Numbered from the stretch's first letter, positions 8,748-15,949 are shown. The stretch is DNA of 20,731 nucleotides from Candidatus Peregrinibacteria bacterium CG_4_9_14_0_2_um_filter_41_14 (GCA_002788755.1 PFRW01000023.1:1-20731), one strand, 5' to 3'. A program made the numbers and translations. The notes: generated by a model from the sequence alone, not told the origin.

Positions 8748-9473
8748 ATGTCCCAACTCCATTTCCATCGTCACGAATTCAAGTATCACCTACCCACCTG
8801 GAAGGCGCAGAGAATCATTAAAATGCTACAAGCATACATGGCCATCGATAAATACGTGCCGGCGGGAAAAGACCACTATCCGGTCCACAGTATCTATTTT
8901 GACTCACCACATCTTAAATCTTATTTTGAGAAAATTTTCGGATTTCACACAAGGCAAAAAGTCCGCATCCGTTCCTATCACGATCACGTTACCAATAGCA
9001 GCGATTTATTTTTAGAAGTTAAGACCAAGCAAAACTTTCTCATTAAAAAGGATCGCTTAATTCTAACCAAAAAGGACGTCCTTAATTGGTACGACAACCA
9101 TATTCAGCCCCAACTCGCTACCTTTACAGATCAACAAACATGGCATAAATTCAATTACTTAATTAAGCGCTACACCATGAAGCCCAAGCTAATGATGAGC
9201 TACAAGCGCATGCCCTTTGTCGAACCACGGCGCAAAGACCTCCGCATCACTTTCGATTTCGATCTCCGTGCCGATAGCGTCTACGATCTTGATTTTACAC
9301 CTGCCAAAAAAGAGATTTATCCAAACATGATGATTTGCGAACTCAAGTTCAACAATACAATGCCAGAGTGGCTACAACAAATTATTAAGGCTAACGATCT
9401 CAAATGGTATCCTTACTCTAAATATTGCCGTGGACAAGAGGCTAATCACGCACTGTTACCTCACATTAAATAA
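8748..9473 (+). CDS. VTC-domain polyphosphate polymerase-type protein
   Basis: The VTC domain is the catalytic part of the yeast polyphosphate polymerase and makes polyphosphate from ATP in a triphosphate tunnel. This 241-residue soluble protein is essentially the bare domain. Visible landmarks are HRHEFKY (residues 7-13), SIYFDSP, the Arg-rich strand RQKVRIRSY, LEVKTK (Glu90, Lys92), the KDR strand, a MMSYKRMPF strand, RITFDFDLR, ICELKF (Glu198, Lys200) and the closing SKYCRG (Lys225). All charged tunnel positions I would expect appear intact. It lacks a membrane helix, so it probably works in the cytoplasm next to the DUF4956 membrane protein encoded 18 bp downstream. Confidence 0.88.
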   Translation: MSQLHFHRHEFKYHLPTWKAQRIIKMLQAYMAIDKYVPAGKDHYPVHSIYFDSPHLKSYFEKIFGFHTRQKVRIRSYHDHVTNSSDLFLEVKTKQNFLIKKDRLILTKKDVLNWYDNHIQPQLATFTDQQTWHKFNYLIKRYTMKPKLMMSYKRMPFVEPRRKDLRITFDFDLRADSVYDLDFTPAKKEIYPNMMICELKFNNTMPEWLQQIIKANDLKWYPYSKYCRGQEANHALLPHIK

Positions 9474-9491
9474 AAATTTAATTATATCTCT

Positions 9492-10172
9492 ATGTTTGAT
9501 CAGTTACTTACCACTTTGCCGGGTGCCCAAATCGGCATTCAATCAATATTCATTAATATGATTTTGGCAACCTTGTTGGGTATTTATTTAGCGGTTATTT
9601 ATAAAAAAACCCACAAAACCGTTTCATACTCACAATCTTTTTCCGTCACTTTGGTTTTGCTTCCTGTAATTACGGCCATTGCCATGATGGTTATTGGCAA
9701 TAATGTTGTCACCGCCTTTGCCTTACTAGGAACATTTACAATTATTCGATACCGAACCGCCCTCAAAGACACCAAAGATACCGCCTTTGTTTTCGCCGCC
9801 TTAATAGTGGGATTAGGCGTTGGTACACTTAACTACTCTGTAATTATTTTTGGCACCATCTTGCTCGGCATTTTAATGCTATTACTCGATATGTTCAATT
9901 TTGGCGCCAGTAAAATGTATGATTACATCCTAACTTTTCATAGCACCAATAAAGCCGTAGAAGAAGATGCCTACCAAGATACTTTCGATCAGTACCTTCG
10001 CCTCCAATCTTTACTACAAATTCGCAGCATTGGTACCGCAAAACAAGAATTCACTTTCAATATTGCCTTTAAGAATCAAAAAGGAATTACCAAATTCCGC
10101 CAAGAACTAGAGTCCCTTACCGGCGTTTCCGACATCGAACTTTTATCTGCCCAAAGCGATATAGAGTACTAG
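9492..10172 (+). CDS. DUF4956-family membrane protein
   Basis: This 226-residue protein has about four membrane helices in its first 150 residues and a soluble C-terminal part of roughly 75 residues. The signature FALLGTFTIIRYRTALKD followed by KDTAFVF and GLGVGT is the conserved core of DUF4956. My recollection is that DUF4956 genes commonly sit beside VTC-domain and CotH genes in other bacteria, as here. The biochemical role is unknown. A channel or membrane platform that receives or moves the VTC product is a reasonable inference. It is the last gene of the operon and faces a minus-strand gene 8 bp away, with no clear terminator between them. Confidence 0.85.
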   Translation: MFDQLLTTLPGAQIGIQSIFINMILATLLGIYLAVIYKKTHKTVSYSQSFSVTLVLLPVITAIAMMVIGNNVVTAFALLGTFTIIRYRTALKDTKDTAFVFAALIVGLGVGTLNYSVIIFGTILLGILMLLLDMFNFGASKMYDYILTFHSTNKAVEEDAYQDTFDQYLRLQSLLQIRSIGTAKQEFTFNIAFKNQKGITKFRQELESLTGVSDIELLSAQSDIEY

Positions 10173-10180
10173 TGTGATTC

Positions 10181-10705
10181 CTAAGCCATGTCATCCAATT
10201 GTTTAAGCAGTGCGCTAGCATGTTTTTTCGAATTCTCCCCATCCACATCCTCCTTAAATCTTGCAAGCTGGGCAACATATGAATTATAAACTTTTTCAAT
10301 GGCAGTAACACCATCGTCGGTAATATTTTTCAAATCGTCAAAACTGGGGGTTTTACCTGGAGCATCAACAGTGGGCATTTGAAGTACACCATTTGCCTTG
10401 TCGGCCAACAACTGATTAATTGCTCCTAAGAATTTATCAAATCTAGTGGAGAAGCGTTCTTGTTGAGACCCTTCCGCCGGTGCATCACTATCAACATCAT
10501 TAATCACTTGGTCTTTTGATAATGTTTTTAAAAAGTCCAACATCTCATTGTGTACTCCATTAATCTCCTGAATGGTTTCATACGCCTCTTCCGGTAAATC
10601 ACGCTCTTCTACAGCATCGAGTATTTTTTTAGGAGAAGGCTTTTCAGTACTCCCACTAGGTTTTTCCCCACCATTTACGTAAATTAACCTTGCTTCATTA
10701 AACAT
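10181..10705 (-). CDS. Unknown soluble helical protein
   Basis: The 174-residue product has no signal peptide or membrane helix. Its first 30 residues are polar and probably disordered (Gly, Ser, Pro, Lys). The rest is acidic and predicted helical (for example EEAYETIQEINGVHNEMLDF and a C-terminal KKHASALLKQLDDM), with a Pro-rich break near 110. I recognise no family. A promoter lies just upstream. A well-placed Shine-Dalgarno (AGAGGA, 10720-10725) actually points to another ATG (10712) in a different frame that stops after four codons. ATG 10705 is 14 nt from it. Removing one A from the A5 tract at 10706-10710 would join the two, so either a sequence error or a leader peptide is possible. 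Confidence 0.72.
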   Translation of the reverse strand: MFNEARLIYVNGGEKPSGSTEKPSPKKILDAVEERDLPEEAYETIQEINGVHNEMLDFLKTLSKDQVINDVDSDAPAEGSQQERFSTRFDKFLGAINQLLADKANGVLQMPTVDAPGKTPSFDDLKNITDDGVTAIEKVYNSYVAQLARFKEDVDGENSKKHASALLKQLDDMA

Positions 10706-10726
10706 TTTTCATAATTAAATCCTCTC

Positions 10727-10755
10727 ATTATACCACAAGCCCTCCCCTTTTTCAA
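10727..10755 (-). promoter_or_regulatory. Near-consensus sigma-70 promoter of the unknown 174-aa gene
   Basis: On the minus strand TTGAAA (10750-10755) is followed after 17 bp by a perfect TATAAT (10727-10732). The start point would be near 10720, just before or inside the Shine-Dalgarno-like AGAGGA, giving a leader of only 8-15 nt. Confidence 0.68.
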
Positions 10756-10761
10756 GCACAC

Positions 10762-10795
10762 AAAAAAAGACCCACCAATTAAGGCGGGCCTTTTT
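10762..10795 (-). terminator. Intrinsic terminator of the small lipoprotein gene
   Basis: On the minus strand an 8-bp stem (GGCCCGCC with GGTGGGTC, two G-U pairs) closes a six-base loop and is followed by T7. On the plus strand the same arms have A-C mismatches, so it is built for minus-strand transcripts leaving the lipoprotein gene, whose stop is about 14 bp upstream. Confidence 0.78.
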
Positions 10796-10808
10796 AAACT
10801 AAAGGAAA

Positions 10809-11057
10809 TTATTGAGCGTCAGGTACAACGTCAGTAGTTTCTTCAAGCGTAGATTCATCTTCTTCAACAGTGTCCTCAACAGTGTCTTCAACCATGGTTG
10901 AATCGTCTGTTACAGGAAGAACCAGAGTAGTGTCTTCAGTTGTGATTGTTTCATCAACAATAGGTTCATCTACAACAGGTGTAGTTGTTTGACATCCAGT
11001 AGCTACAACAGCTACAAGTGCCAAAGTGAATAGAGAAGCTAAAACTTTTTTAGCCAT
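10809..11057 (-). CDS. Small acidic, Thr-rich lipoprotein
   Basis: This 82-residue protein starts with a lipoprotein signal: basic MAKK, a hydrophobic stretch and a lipobox VATGC with Cys22 as the predicted lipidation site. The mature part of about 60 residues contains no Lys or Arg and is dominated by Thr, Asp, Glu and Val, with the short repeat EDTVEDTVEE. That suggests a disordered acidic chain tethered outside the membrane. It has its own terminator, and its upstream region holds an inverted and a direct repeat (11063-11096). No function can be assigned. A small surface-charge or cation-binding protein is one guess. No Shine-Dalgarno is seen. Confidence 0.8.
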   Translation of the reverse strand: MAKKVLASLFTLALVAVVATGCQTTTPVVDEPIVDETITTEDTTLVLPVTDDSTMVEDTVEDTVEEDESTLEETTDVVPDAQ

Positions 11058-11062
11058 AACGA

Positions 11063-11096
11063 TAAGATTAAAAAATAAGATTAAGGTCTAAAGACC
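11063..11096 (-). promoter_or_regulatory. Repeats upstream of the lipoprotein gene, possible operator
   Basis: An inverted repeat GGTCT-AA-AGACC (11085-11096) and two direct copies of TAAGATTA (11063-11070 and 11076-11083, plus-strand reading) lie within 40 bp of the lipoprotein start. A possible -35 TTGCTT (11099-11104, minus strand) lies just beyond them, but no clear -10 is at the right distance. Regulator binding is only suggested. Confidence 0.3.
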
Positions 11097-11149
11097 CAAA
11101 GCAAACGTAGTTTATGATTAAAGGTATCTAAAAATCAATAGTTTTTTTG

Positions 11150-11707
11150 TTAAGCCCTTTCTACGTATTCGTGAGATTCGGTGTTTATGCGTATCTTCTC
11201 GCCTATTTCGATGAAAAATGGGACGTTGACGACTAGACCCGTTTCTGTTGTAGCTGGCTTTGTGCCACCAGAGGCCGTGTCCCCTTTTACGCCCGGGTCA
11301 GTATTGGCGATAGTTAAAACTACTTTTGGTGGGATTCGTACTGATATTGGTTTATTGTCAAAATTTTGAATATCGACATCCATGCCATCAACCAAAAAGT
11401 ATTTTTGATCGCCCAAGTCATCTTCCGTAAAAGTAAATTGACTAAAATCGGTACTATCCATAAAGTGATATTCTGCGCCATCGCTATATAAAAATTGTGC
11501 CTTTGTATAGCCAATATCAGCCGGCTCAATTTTTTCACTACCTTGAAAAGTTTTTGGAAAAACAGCTCCGGTAATCAAATTTCGGACAGTTGTTTTGGCG
11601 ACGCCGGTGCCACGCGCTTGTTTAGAATGTTGTGCTCGTAATACTAAGTGTGGTTCACCATCAACAATTATCGCCATCCCTGGTCGCAGTTCAGCTAAAG
11701 AATACAT
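11150..11707 (-). CDS. efp: Elongation factor P
   Basis: EF-P binds the ribosome beside the peptidyl-tRNA and relieves stalling at runs of proline. The 185-residue product has the usual length and three beta-domains. It begins MYSLAELRPGMAIIVDG and ends with the family signature GDTASGGTKPATTETGLVV and GEKIRINTESHEYVERA. ATG 11705-11707 is chosen because it gives the family's normal N-terminus and a strong promoter lies just upstream. An upstream in-frame ATG at 11761 would add 18 unrelated residues and lie before the transcription start. At the tip of the domain I loop, where E. coli has the modified Lys34, this protein has Arg32 (QARGTG). EF-Ps with Arg here are rhamnosylated by EarP in some bacteria. 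No EarP-like gene is seen in this window. Confidence 0.95.
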   Translation of the reverse strand: MYSLAELRPGMAIIVDGEPHLVLRAQHSKQARGTGVAKTTVRNLITGAVFPKTFQGSEKIEPADIGYTKAQFLYSDGAEYHFMDSTDFSQFTFTEDDLGDQKYFLVDGMDVDIQNFDNKPISVRIPPKVVLTIANTDPGVKGDTASGGTKPATTETGLVVNVPFFIEIGEKIRINTESHEYVERA

Positions 11708-11732
11708 ACCATAAATTAAAGAGTACAAAAAA

Positions 11733-11761
11733 ATTCTAATTTGGCTATAGTAAGACTGCAA
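11733..11761 (-). promoter_or_regulatory. Promoter of efp
   Basis: On the minus strand TTGCAG (11756-11761) and TAGAAT (11733-11738) are exactly 17 bp apart. The start point near 11726 leaves about 19 nt before ATG 11707. This supports the shorter efp start. Confidence 0.62.
11746..11751 (+). promoter_or_regulatory. Possible -10 box of the O-antigen ligase operon
   Basis: TATAGT on the plus strand would start transcription near 11758, about 22 nt before ATG 11780. It has no good -35 at 16-18 bp. It falls inside the 17-bp spacer of the efp promoter, so the two divergent promoters would compete for the same DNA. Confidence 0.32.
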
Positions 11762-11779
11762 CTAAAAAACTCAAAAATA

Positions 11780-13693
11780 ATGTTTACCCAATTTTTTCTT
11801 TTTACGAATACAAGCTGGTTTTTGGGGAGTTTAGTGACTATCCCCGCCATTTGGCTAATGTATCATTATCGTCAAAAACGATGGCAGCTAGCCACCGAAG
11901 ACATGGTGTTGATTAGCTTCCTCGGTTTGTTTTGGCTATCTTTTGCTTTTAGGCAACAGCCACTAGGTTACGAAGAGTTTATTGCTTACAGTTTAGGACC
12001 ATTGTTATATTTGGTCACAAAAAAAATCGATCTAAGTGATTTAGCCGCAAAATATCACCAATTAATCGCATTTGGCCTGAGTTTTGTAGGGGCTGCTTTT
12101 AGTTTAGGTGGGATTTATTTGTTTATTTTTGGCAACAATGCCCGTCTAAGTAGTTTGTTTAGAGGTTTTGAGCCTTATCTTACTTACCCTAATGCTCTAG
12201 CTTTTGCTTTGTTACTGACGTTACCATTTAATCTTTATTTACTGCTGGAAAGCAAAATTCGGCGCAAAGTTATGGCCGCCCTTTTTTTGTGGCTTAATCT
12301 CATTGCCTTCTTTTTAACCTTTTCACGTGGCGCCTATTTAGCTGCTATTGGCACGGTTTGTATTTGCTTGGTATTAGCTTATTTTCTCAAGCCTAAGCTA
12401 CAAGACCCTTTAAAGGTATTCTATCGTCATGGCATTAAATTGCTACTAATCTTGATTTTGGCTTTTAGCGGAGCATTCCTCGTTAACGAGTTTCACCGTT
12501 ACGTACAGCCACCCGACTTGGCTTCACAAGTTCAATTAACCGAAGACGTTATCGCGCGGATTAGCGACCAAGAAACCAGTGCTAACCAGTCCACAGATGA
12601 GCGTGTTCAGTTTTGGATTGGTAGCTTAAAATTGATGCGTGATTATCCCCTGTTTGGCATCGGCAGCGATGGTTTTGAGGTTCAATACCCAAAATACCAA
12701 ACAGAGCTCCTTGCCTTGTCTAACCATCCTCATAATATTTGGCTTAAAATAGCCGTAGAAAATGGTAGCCCCGCAGCGCTTGCCCTTTTGTTGTTTATGG
12801 GGATGCACTTCTTTAACAACATTAAGTATTTAACCCATCATTACTACTTACAGCAGCAAGATTTTTGGTGGCGATTTACGTTGATTGGAGCCTTAATTGC
12901 CACCAGTCTCCATATGTTGGTTGATTATAATTTGGGCGCAATGTGCCTGTGGTTTTTATGGTGGATGCTTATTGCCTTATTAGCTCCAAAAGATTTAGCT
13001 AAAAAGGATAAAGTTAAGTTTGATTTGGGTAATGACTTTACCGCAGTGGTGGTCTCTTGCTTAGTCGTTATTACTGTAATTAGCAGCTGGCACGCAGTGC
13101 AGTATGATCAGGTTAAGAAGGCAAAACACGAGATCGTGGCAAATCAAAATATGAAAGCGGCACAGCAGTACATTGTCAAAGCCCCACATTCCTTTTTCGA
13201 GCCACTGCGCATCGAGGTTATTGGCGACTTAAGAAGCATGCAGTTTGCCCCCGAACTAAAAAAGTATCTCAAGAAATATCCAAACTGGGCGCAACTACAC
13301 ATTGCATATGCACGTACAGCCGTTGCCAGTAAGCAGCTTAATGTCGCGATTAATCATTATCGGCGGGCGCTCGCACTTAATTCCCAAAACGACCTTCTTT
13401 GGCATAGTGAATATCTCCAAGTCTTGGCGTCACAGCAGGGGCCGGAAGCCATATTTGCCTTATCAGACCAATACTATCAATTGATCAACACTTACACACA
13501 AAAACTGCGCAATAATGAGCACCATACCGTTATTACCCAAAACCCGGCGGCGGCTAGTCAAATTATTCAACTTTATCTAGTTGTCGTCCCCATTAGTCAG
13601 TTTAGTAAATGGCAGCAGCTCAACAAAGTTTATGATGAAGTTTGGCAGCTGGAGCGCAACAAGTTCAACCTACTGTTTAATTGTCAATTTTAA
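11780..13693 (+). CDS. O-antigen ligase/polymerase-like membrane protein with TPR tail
   Basis: This 637-residue protein has about ten or more membrane helices in its first 430 residues. The periplasmic-loop signature of the O-antigen ligase (Wzy_C/WaaL) family is present: GIGSDGFEVQYPKY followed by HPHNIWLKIAVENG, with the key HN pair near residue 318. Such enzymes join or polymerise lipid-linked glycans on the outer face of the membrane. The last 150 residues look like TPR helices (AINHYRRALALNSQNDLLW), as in many bacterial O-antigen ligases with a TPR tail. I chose ATG 11780. A TTG at 11741 would add 13 residues but lies upstream of the likely transcription start. rdgB starts on the base after its stop codon. 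Confidence 0.85.
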   Translation: MFTQFFLFTNTSWFLGSLVTIPAIWLMYHYRQKRWQLATEDMVLISFLGLFWLSFAFRQQPLGYEEFIAYSLGPLLYLVTKKIDLSDLAAKYHQLIAFGLSFVGAAFSLGGIYLFIFGNNARLSSLFRGFEPYLTYPNALAFALLLTLPFNLYLLLESKIRRKVMAALFLWLNLIAFFLTFSRGAYLAAIGTVCICLVLAYFLKPKLQDPLKVFYRHGIKLLLILILAFSGAFLVNEFHRYVQPPDLASQVQLTEDVIARISDQETSANQSTDERVQFWIGSLKLMRDYPLFGIGSDGFEVQYPKYQTELLALSNHPHNIWLKIAVENGSPAALALLLFMGMHFFNNIKYLTHHYYLQQQDFWWRFTLIGALIATSLHMLVDYNLGAMCLWFLWWMLIALLAPKDLAKKDKVKFDLGNDFTAVVVSCLVVITVISSWHAVQYDQVKKAKHEIVANQNMKAAQQYIVKAPHSFFEPLRIEVIGDLRSMQFAPELKKYLKKYPNWAQLHIAYARTAVASKQLNVAINHYRRALALNSQNDLLWHSEYLQVLASQQGPEAIFALSDQYYQLINTYTQKLRNNEHHTVITQNPAAASQIIQLYLVVVPISQFSKWQQLNKVYDEVWQLERNKFNLLFNCQF

Positions 13694-14296
13694 ATGGAAA
13701 TTTTAATTGCAACAACCAATAAGGGAAAATTTACAGAGATGATGGAAGTATTGGGCGATTTGCCACACCAATTTTTTTCTTTAAACGATTTAAATATCAC
13801 CCTCGATGTTGACGAAGCCGGTTTAACCTATGCCGAAAACGCTCTTCTTAAAGCCGAGCAGTATTATGAAGTAGGCAACATGCCTACAATTGGCGAAGAC
13901 TCCGGCATTGTTGTTGATGCCTTAGCGGGCGAACTTGGCATCCACACCCGACGCTGGGGTGCCGGCCCAAAAGCCTCTGACGCCAAATGGATCGAATATT
14001 TTTTAAACCGCATGCAAGAATTCCCGGATAATCGTACCGCCAGTTTTATCAGCACCGCCGTCTTTTACGCGCCTAATCACATACCGGAACATCAAACTTT
14101 TATTGGCGAAACCAAAGGCAGAATCACCCATCAATTAGAAGCCCCTCTTGTCCACGGCATCCCCATCAGTTCGTGTTTTATTCCCAATACCGCCGACAAA
14201 GTTTATTCCGCTTTAACAACCGCCGAAAAAAATCAAATTTCTCATCGTGGTAAAGCGATGCATCAACTTAAATCTTTTTTATGCCAACTCAACTAA
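13694..14296 (+). CDS. rdgB: RdgB/HAM1-family non-canonical purine NTP pyrophosphatase, atypical
   Basis: The family hydrolyses ITP, dITP and XTP to monophosphate and pyrophosphate, keeping deaminated purines out of nucleic acids. This 200-residue protein has the N-terminal phosphate-binding TTNKGKF (residues 7-13), the TYAENALLKA helix (Glu48, Asn49), the catalytic EDSG (Asp69, as in E. coli) with VDALAGELGI after it, and the late ISHRGKA (Ser183-His184-Arg185). The usual purine-recognition motif GFGYDPxF is replaced by GIPISSCF (about 154-161), so base specificity may differ. ATG 13694 immediately follows the stop of the ligase gene. The end overlaps the methyltransferase gene by 16 bases. 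Confidence 0.86.
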   Translation: MEILIATTNKGKFTEMMEVLGDLPHQFFSLNDLNITLDVDEAGLTYAENALLKAEQYYEVGNMPTIGEDSGIVVDALAGELGIHTRRWGAGPKASDAKWIEYFLNRMQEFPDNRTASFISTAVFYAPNHIPEHQTFIGETKGRITHQLEAPLVHGIPISSCFIPNTADKVYSALTTAEKNQISHRGKAMHQLKSFLCQLN

Positions 14297-14865
14297 AGCA
14301 AATTCGCCAAAAACTGGAGCAGTTACCCCACCAAAACTATTGGAACATTAGTCCCCAAGTGGGCGAGTACTTGCGCAACTTAGTTATAAAATTGAATGTA
14401 AAGCGTTTACTCGAGATCGGGACCTCCAACGGTTACTCCGCCACTTGGTTTGCCGAGGGCCTGCAAGCAACCGGCGGTAAAATGTGGACAGTCGAATCGC
14501 ACGCCGAACGTTATGCAGAGGCCACTGCAAACATTGCTGCAGCCGGCTTAAGCAACATAGTTACCCAAATTAAAGGCCACGCCCCCGAAATTCTAGTCGA
14601 ATACCCCGAAATTGCCCAAATCGATTTCGCCTTTTTTGATGCCACTAAAGGTGAATACAGCCAATATCTGCAAGCGGTTTTGCCACTATTATCGCCAAAA
14701 GGCATTATTGTTGCCGATAATGTTAAATCCCATTGGGACAGTCTAAGTGACTTTGTCGACGCAACCCAACAATTAAAGGGCTACACCCCAAAGCTTAACT
14801 TAGAATTAGGCACCGGCCTGCTCACTCTCATCCCCACTCAACAATTAAGCAACATAGATGCCTAA
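14281..14865 (+). CDS. Class I SAM-dependent O-methyltransferase (family 3 type)
   Basis: This 194-residue Rossmann-fold methyltransferase shows SAM-binding motif I LEIGTSNGYSATWFA (Glu45, Gly47), the acidic end of strand beta-2 (TVESH), GHAPEILVE, then the metal-site-like FFDATKGEYSQYL and GIIVADNVKSHW. This order matches the family of bacterial and plant catechol/caffeoyl-CoA O-methyltransferases, which use a divalent metal. The true substrate is not readable. Its place between rdgB and a glycosyltransferase, overlapping each (16 and 8 bases), would suit a sugar or lipid acceptor, but this is inference. Confidence 0.83.
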   Translation: MPTQLKQIRQKLEQLPHQNYWNISPQVGEYLRNLVIKLNVKRLLEIGTSNGYSATWFAEGLQATGGKMWTVESHAERYAEATANIAAAGLSNIVTQIKGHAPEILVEYPEIAQIDFAFFDATKGEYSQYLQAVLPLLSPKGIIVADNVKSHWDSLSDFVDATQQLKGYTPKLNLELGTGLLTLIPTQQLSNIDA

Positions 14866-15949
14866 AAAAATCGCCATCCTTTGCGATCCCATCGACAACC
14901 AAAATGCCGGCATTCATGTTTACCTTAAGTCGGTTGTTGCCGAACTAAAAAAATCCACCTCCACCAATTTGGAATACTCCTACATTCATCTCAAGCCAAA
15001 CCGGTTTTTTGACAATACCTCTCATCACATTATCCCCGATTACACCTTTATCCCCGGCTGGACAACCTTCCGCAAATTCTTCCTCATTCCCCGCCTCCTT
15101 AAAAAACTTAAATTTGATGCCGTTTGGGAACCCGCCCATTTTGGCCCTTTTGGCCTACCAAAAAAAATTAAGCGCATCACCACAATCCACGACCTCACGC
15201 CAATTCTCTTTCCCCAACATCATCCATGGGTATCTGCATTTCTCCACAAGCTCTTCCTTAAGCACATTCTCCACAATGCCAATTTACTCATCACTGTATC
15301 AAACCATACCGCCAAAGACCTTGCTATATACGCCCCAAAAACGCCCCTTAAAACGATTGTAATCCCATTAGCGACTAATCTTTCCATAAGCCCCCCCCCA
15401 CCTCTTAAACAGCCTTATTTTTTGTTTGTTGGCACGGTTGAACCACGAAAAAATTTGCTAACCTTAATTAAGGCTTACGGACGCTTCCGCGAGCAATCCA
15501 AACAGGTATTCCAGTTGATTATTGTTGGTGCCCTCGGCTGGAAATTCCAACCACTTTTGCAGTTGATCCAAAACTCCCCCTTTAAAAACGATATTATTTT
15601 AACCGACCAAATTTCATGCGATCGCTTAATCAATTATTATCAAATGGCCACCGGCTTTATCTACCCCTCTTTTTACGAAGGCTTTGGCCTACCCGTTCTA
15701 GAGGCCATGACCCTCGGTACCCCCTGCATTGTCTCCAACAGTAGCAGCCTGCCCGAAGTTGGTGGCAACGCCGTCCTTTATTTTAACCCCCATTCCACCA
15801 AAGCGCTTACCGCCCAAATGCTCAAACTTATTCAAAAACAAGATCTTCAGCAGCAACTAACCGCAGCCGGCAAAACCCAAGCCAAAAAGTTTAGTTGGTC
15901 CAAACATATTAATCAACTAGAAGATACGCTTGTTTCCATTTTTAAATAG
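14858..15949 (+). CDS. GT4-family glycosyltransferase
   Basis: This 363-residue GT-B glycosyltransferase shows the family's features. They are an N-terminal Rossmann half with TTIHDLTPILFP (about 108-119) and LLITVSNHTAKDL, the hinge FVGTVEPRKNL (190-200), and the donor-binding helix SFYEGFGLPVLEAM (271-284) with the E-x7-E pair Glu274/Glu282. GTPCIVS and SSLPEVGG follow. The pattern resembles mannosyltransferases such as WbaZ or MtfB, but the sugar cannot be told. The protein has no membrane helix and would act on the cytoplasmic face, upstream of the polymerase encoded in the same run. Four prolines in a row (179-182) are coded by a C9 tract (15391-15399), a likely EF-P-dependent and slippage-prone site. 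Confidence 0.9.
   Translation: MPKKIAILCDPIDNQNAGIHVYLKSVVAELKKSTSTNLEYSYIHLKPNRFFDNTSHHIIPDYTFIPGWTTFRKFFLIPRLLKKLKFDAVWEPAHFGPFGLPKKIKRITTIHDLTPILFPQHHPWVSAFLHKLFLKHILHNANLLITVSNHTAKDLAIYAPKTPLKTIVIPLATNLSISPPPPLKQPYFLFVGTVEPRKNLLTLIKAYGRFREQSKQVFQLIIVGALGWKFQPLLQLIQNSPFKNDIILTDQISCDRLINYYQMATGFIYPSFYEGFGLPVLEAMTLGTPCIVSNSSSLPEVGGNAVLYFNPHSTKALTAQMLKLIQKQDLQQQLTAAGKTQAKKFSWSKHINQLEDTLVSIFK

Noticed and set aside
11708..11761. N-terminal extension of EF-P by 18 residues from ATG 11761
   Set aside because: The extension is not part of EF-P and lies upstream of the predicted transcription start. The downstream ATG gives the family's normal N-terminus and length.
11741..11779. TTG start adding 13 residues to the O-antigen ligase-like protein
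   Set aside because: It overlaps the predicted -10 region and adds a polar, basic stretch. ATG 11780 directly precedes the hydrophobic part.
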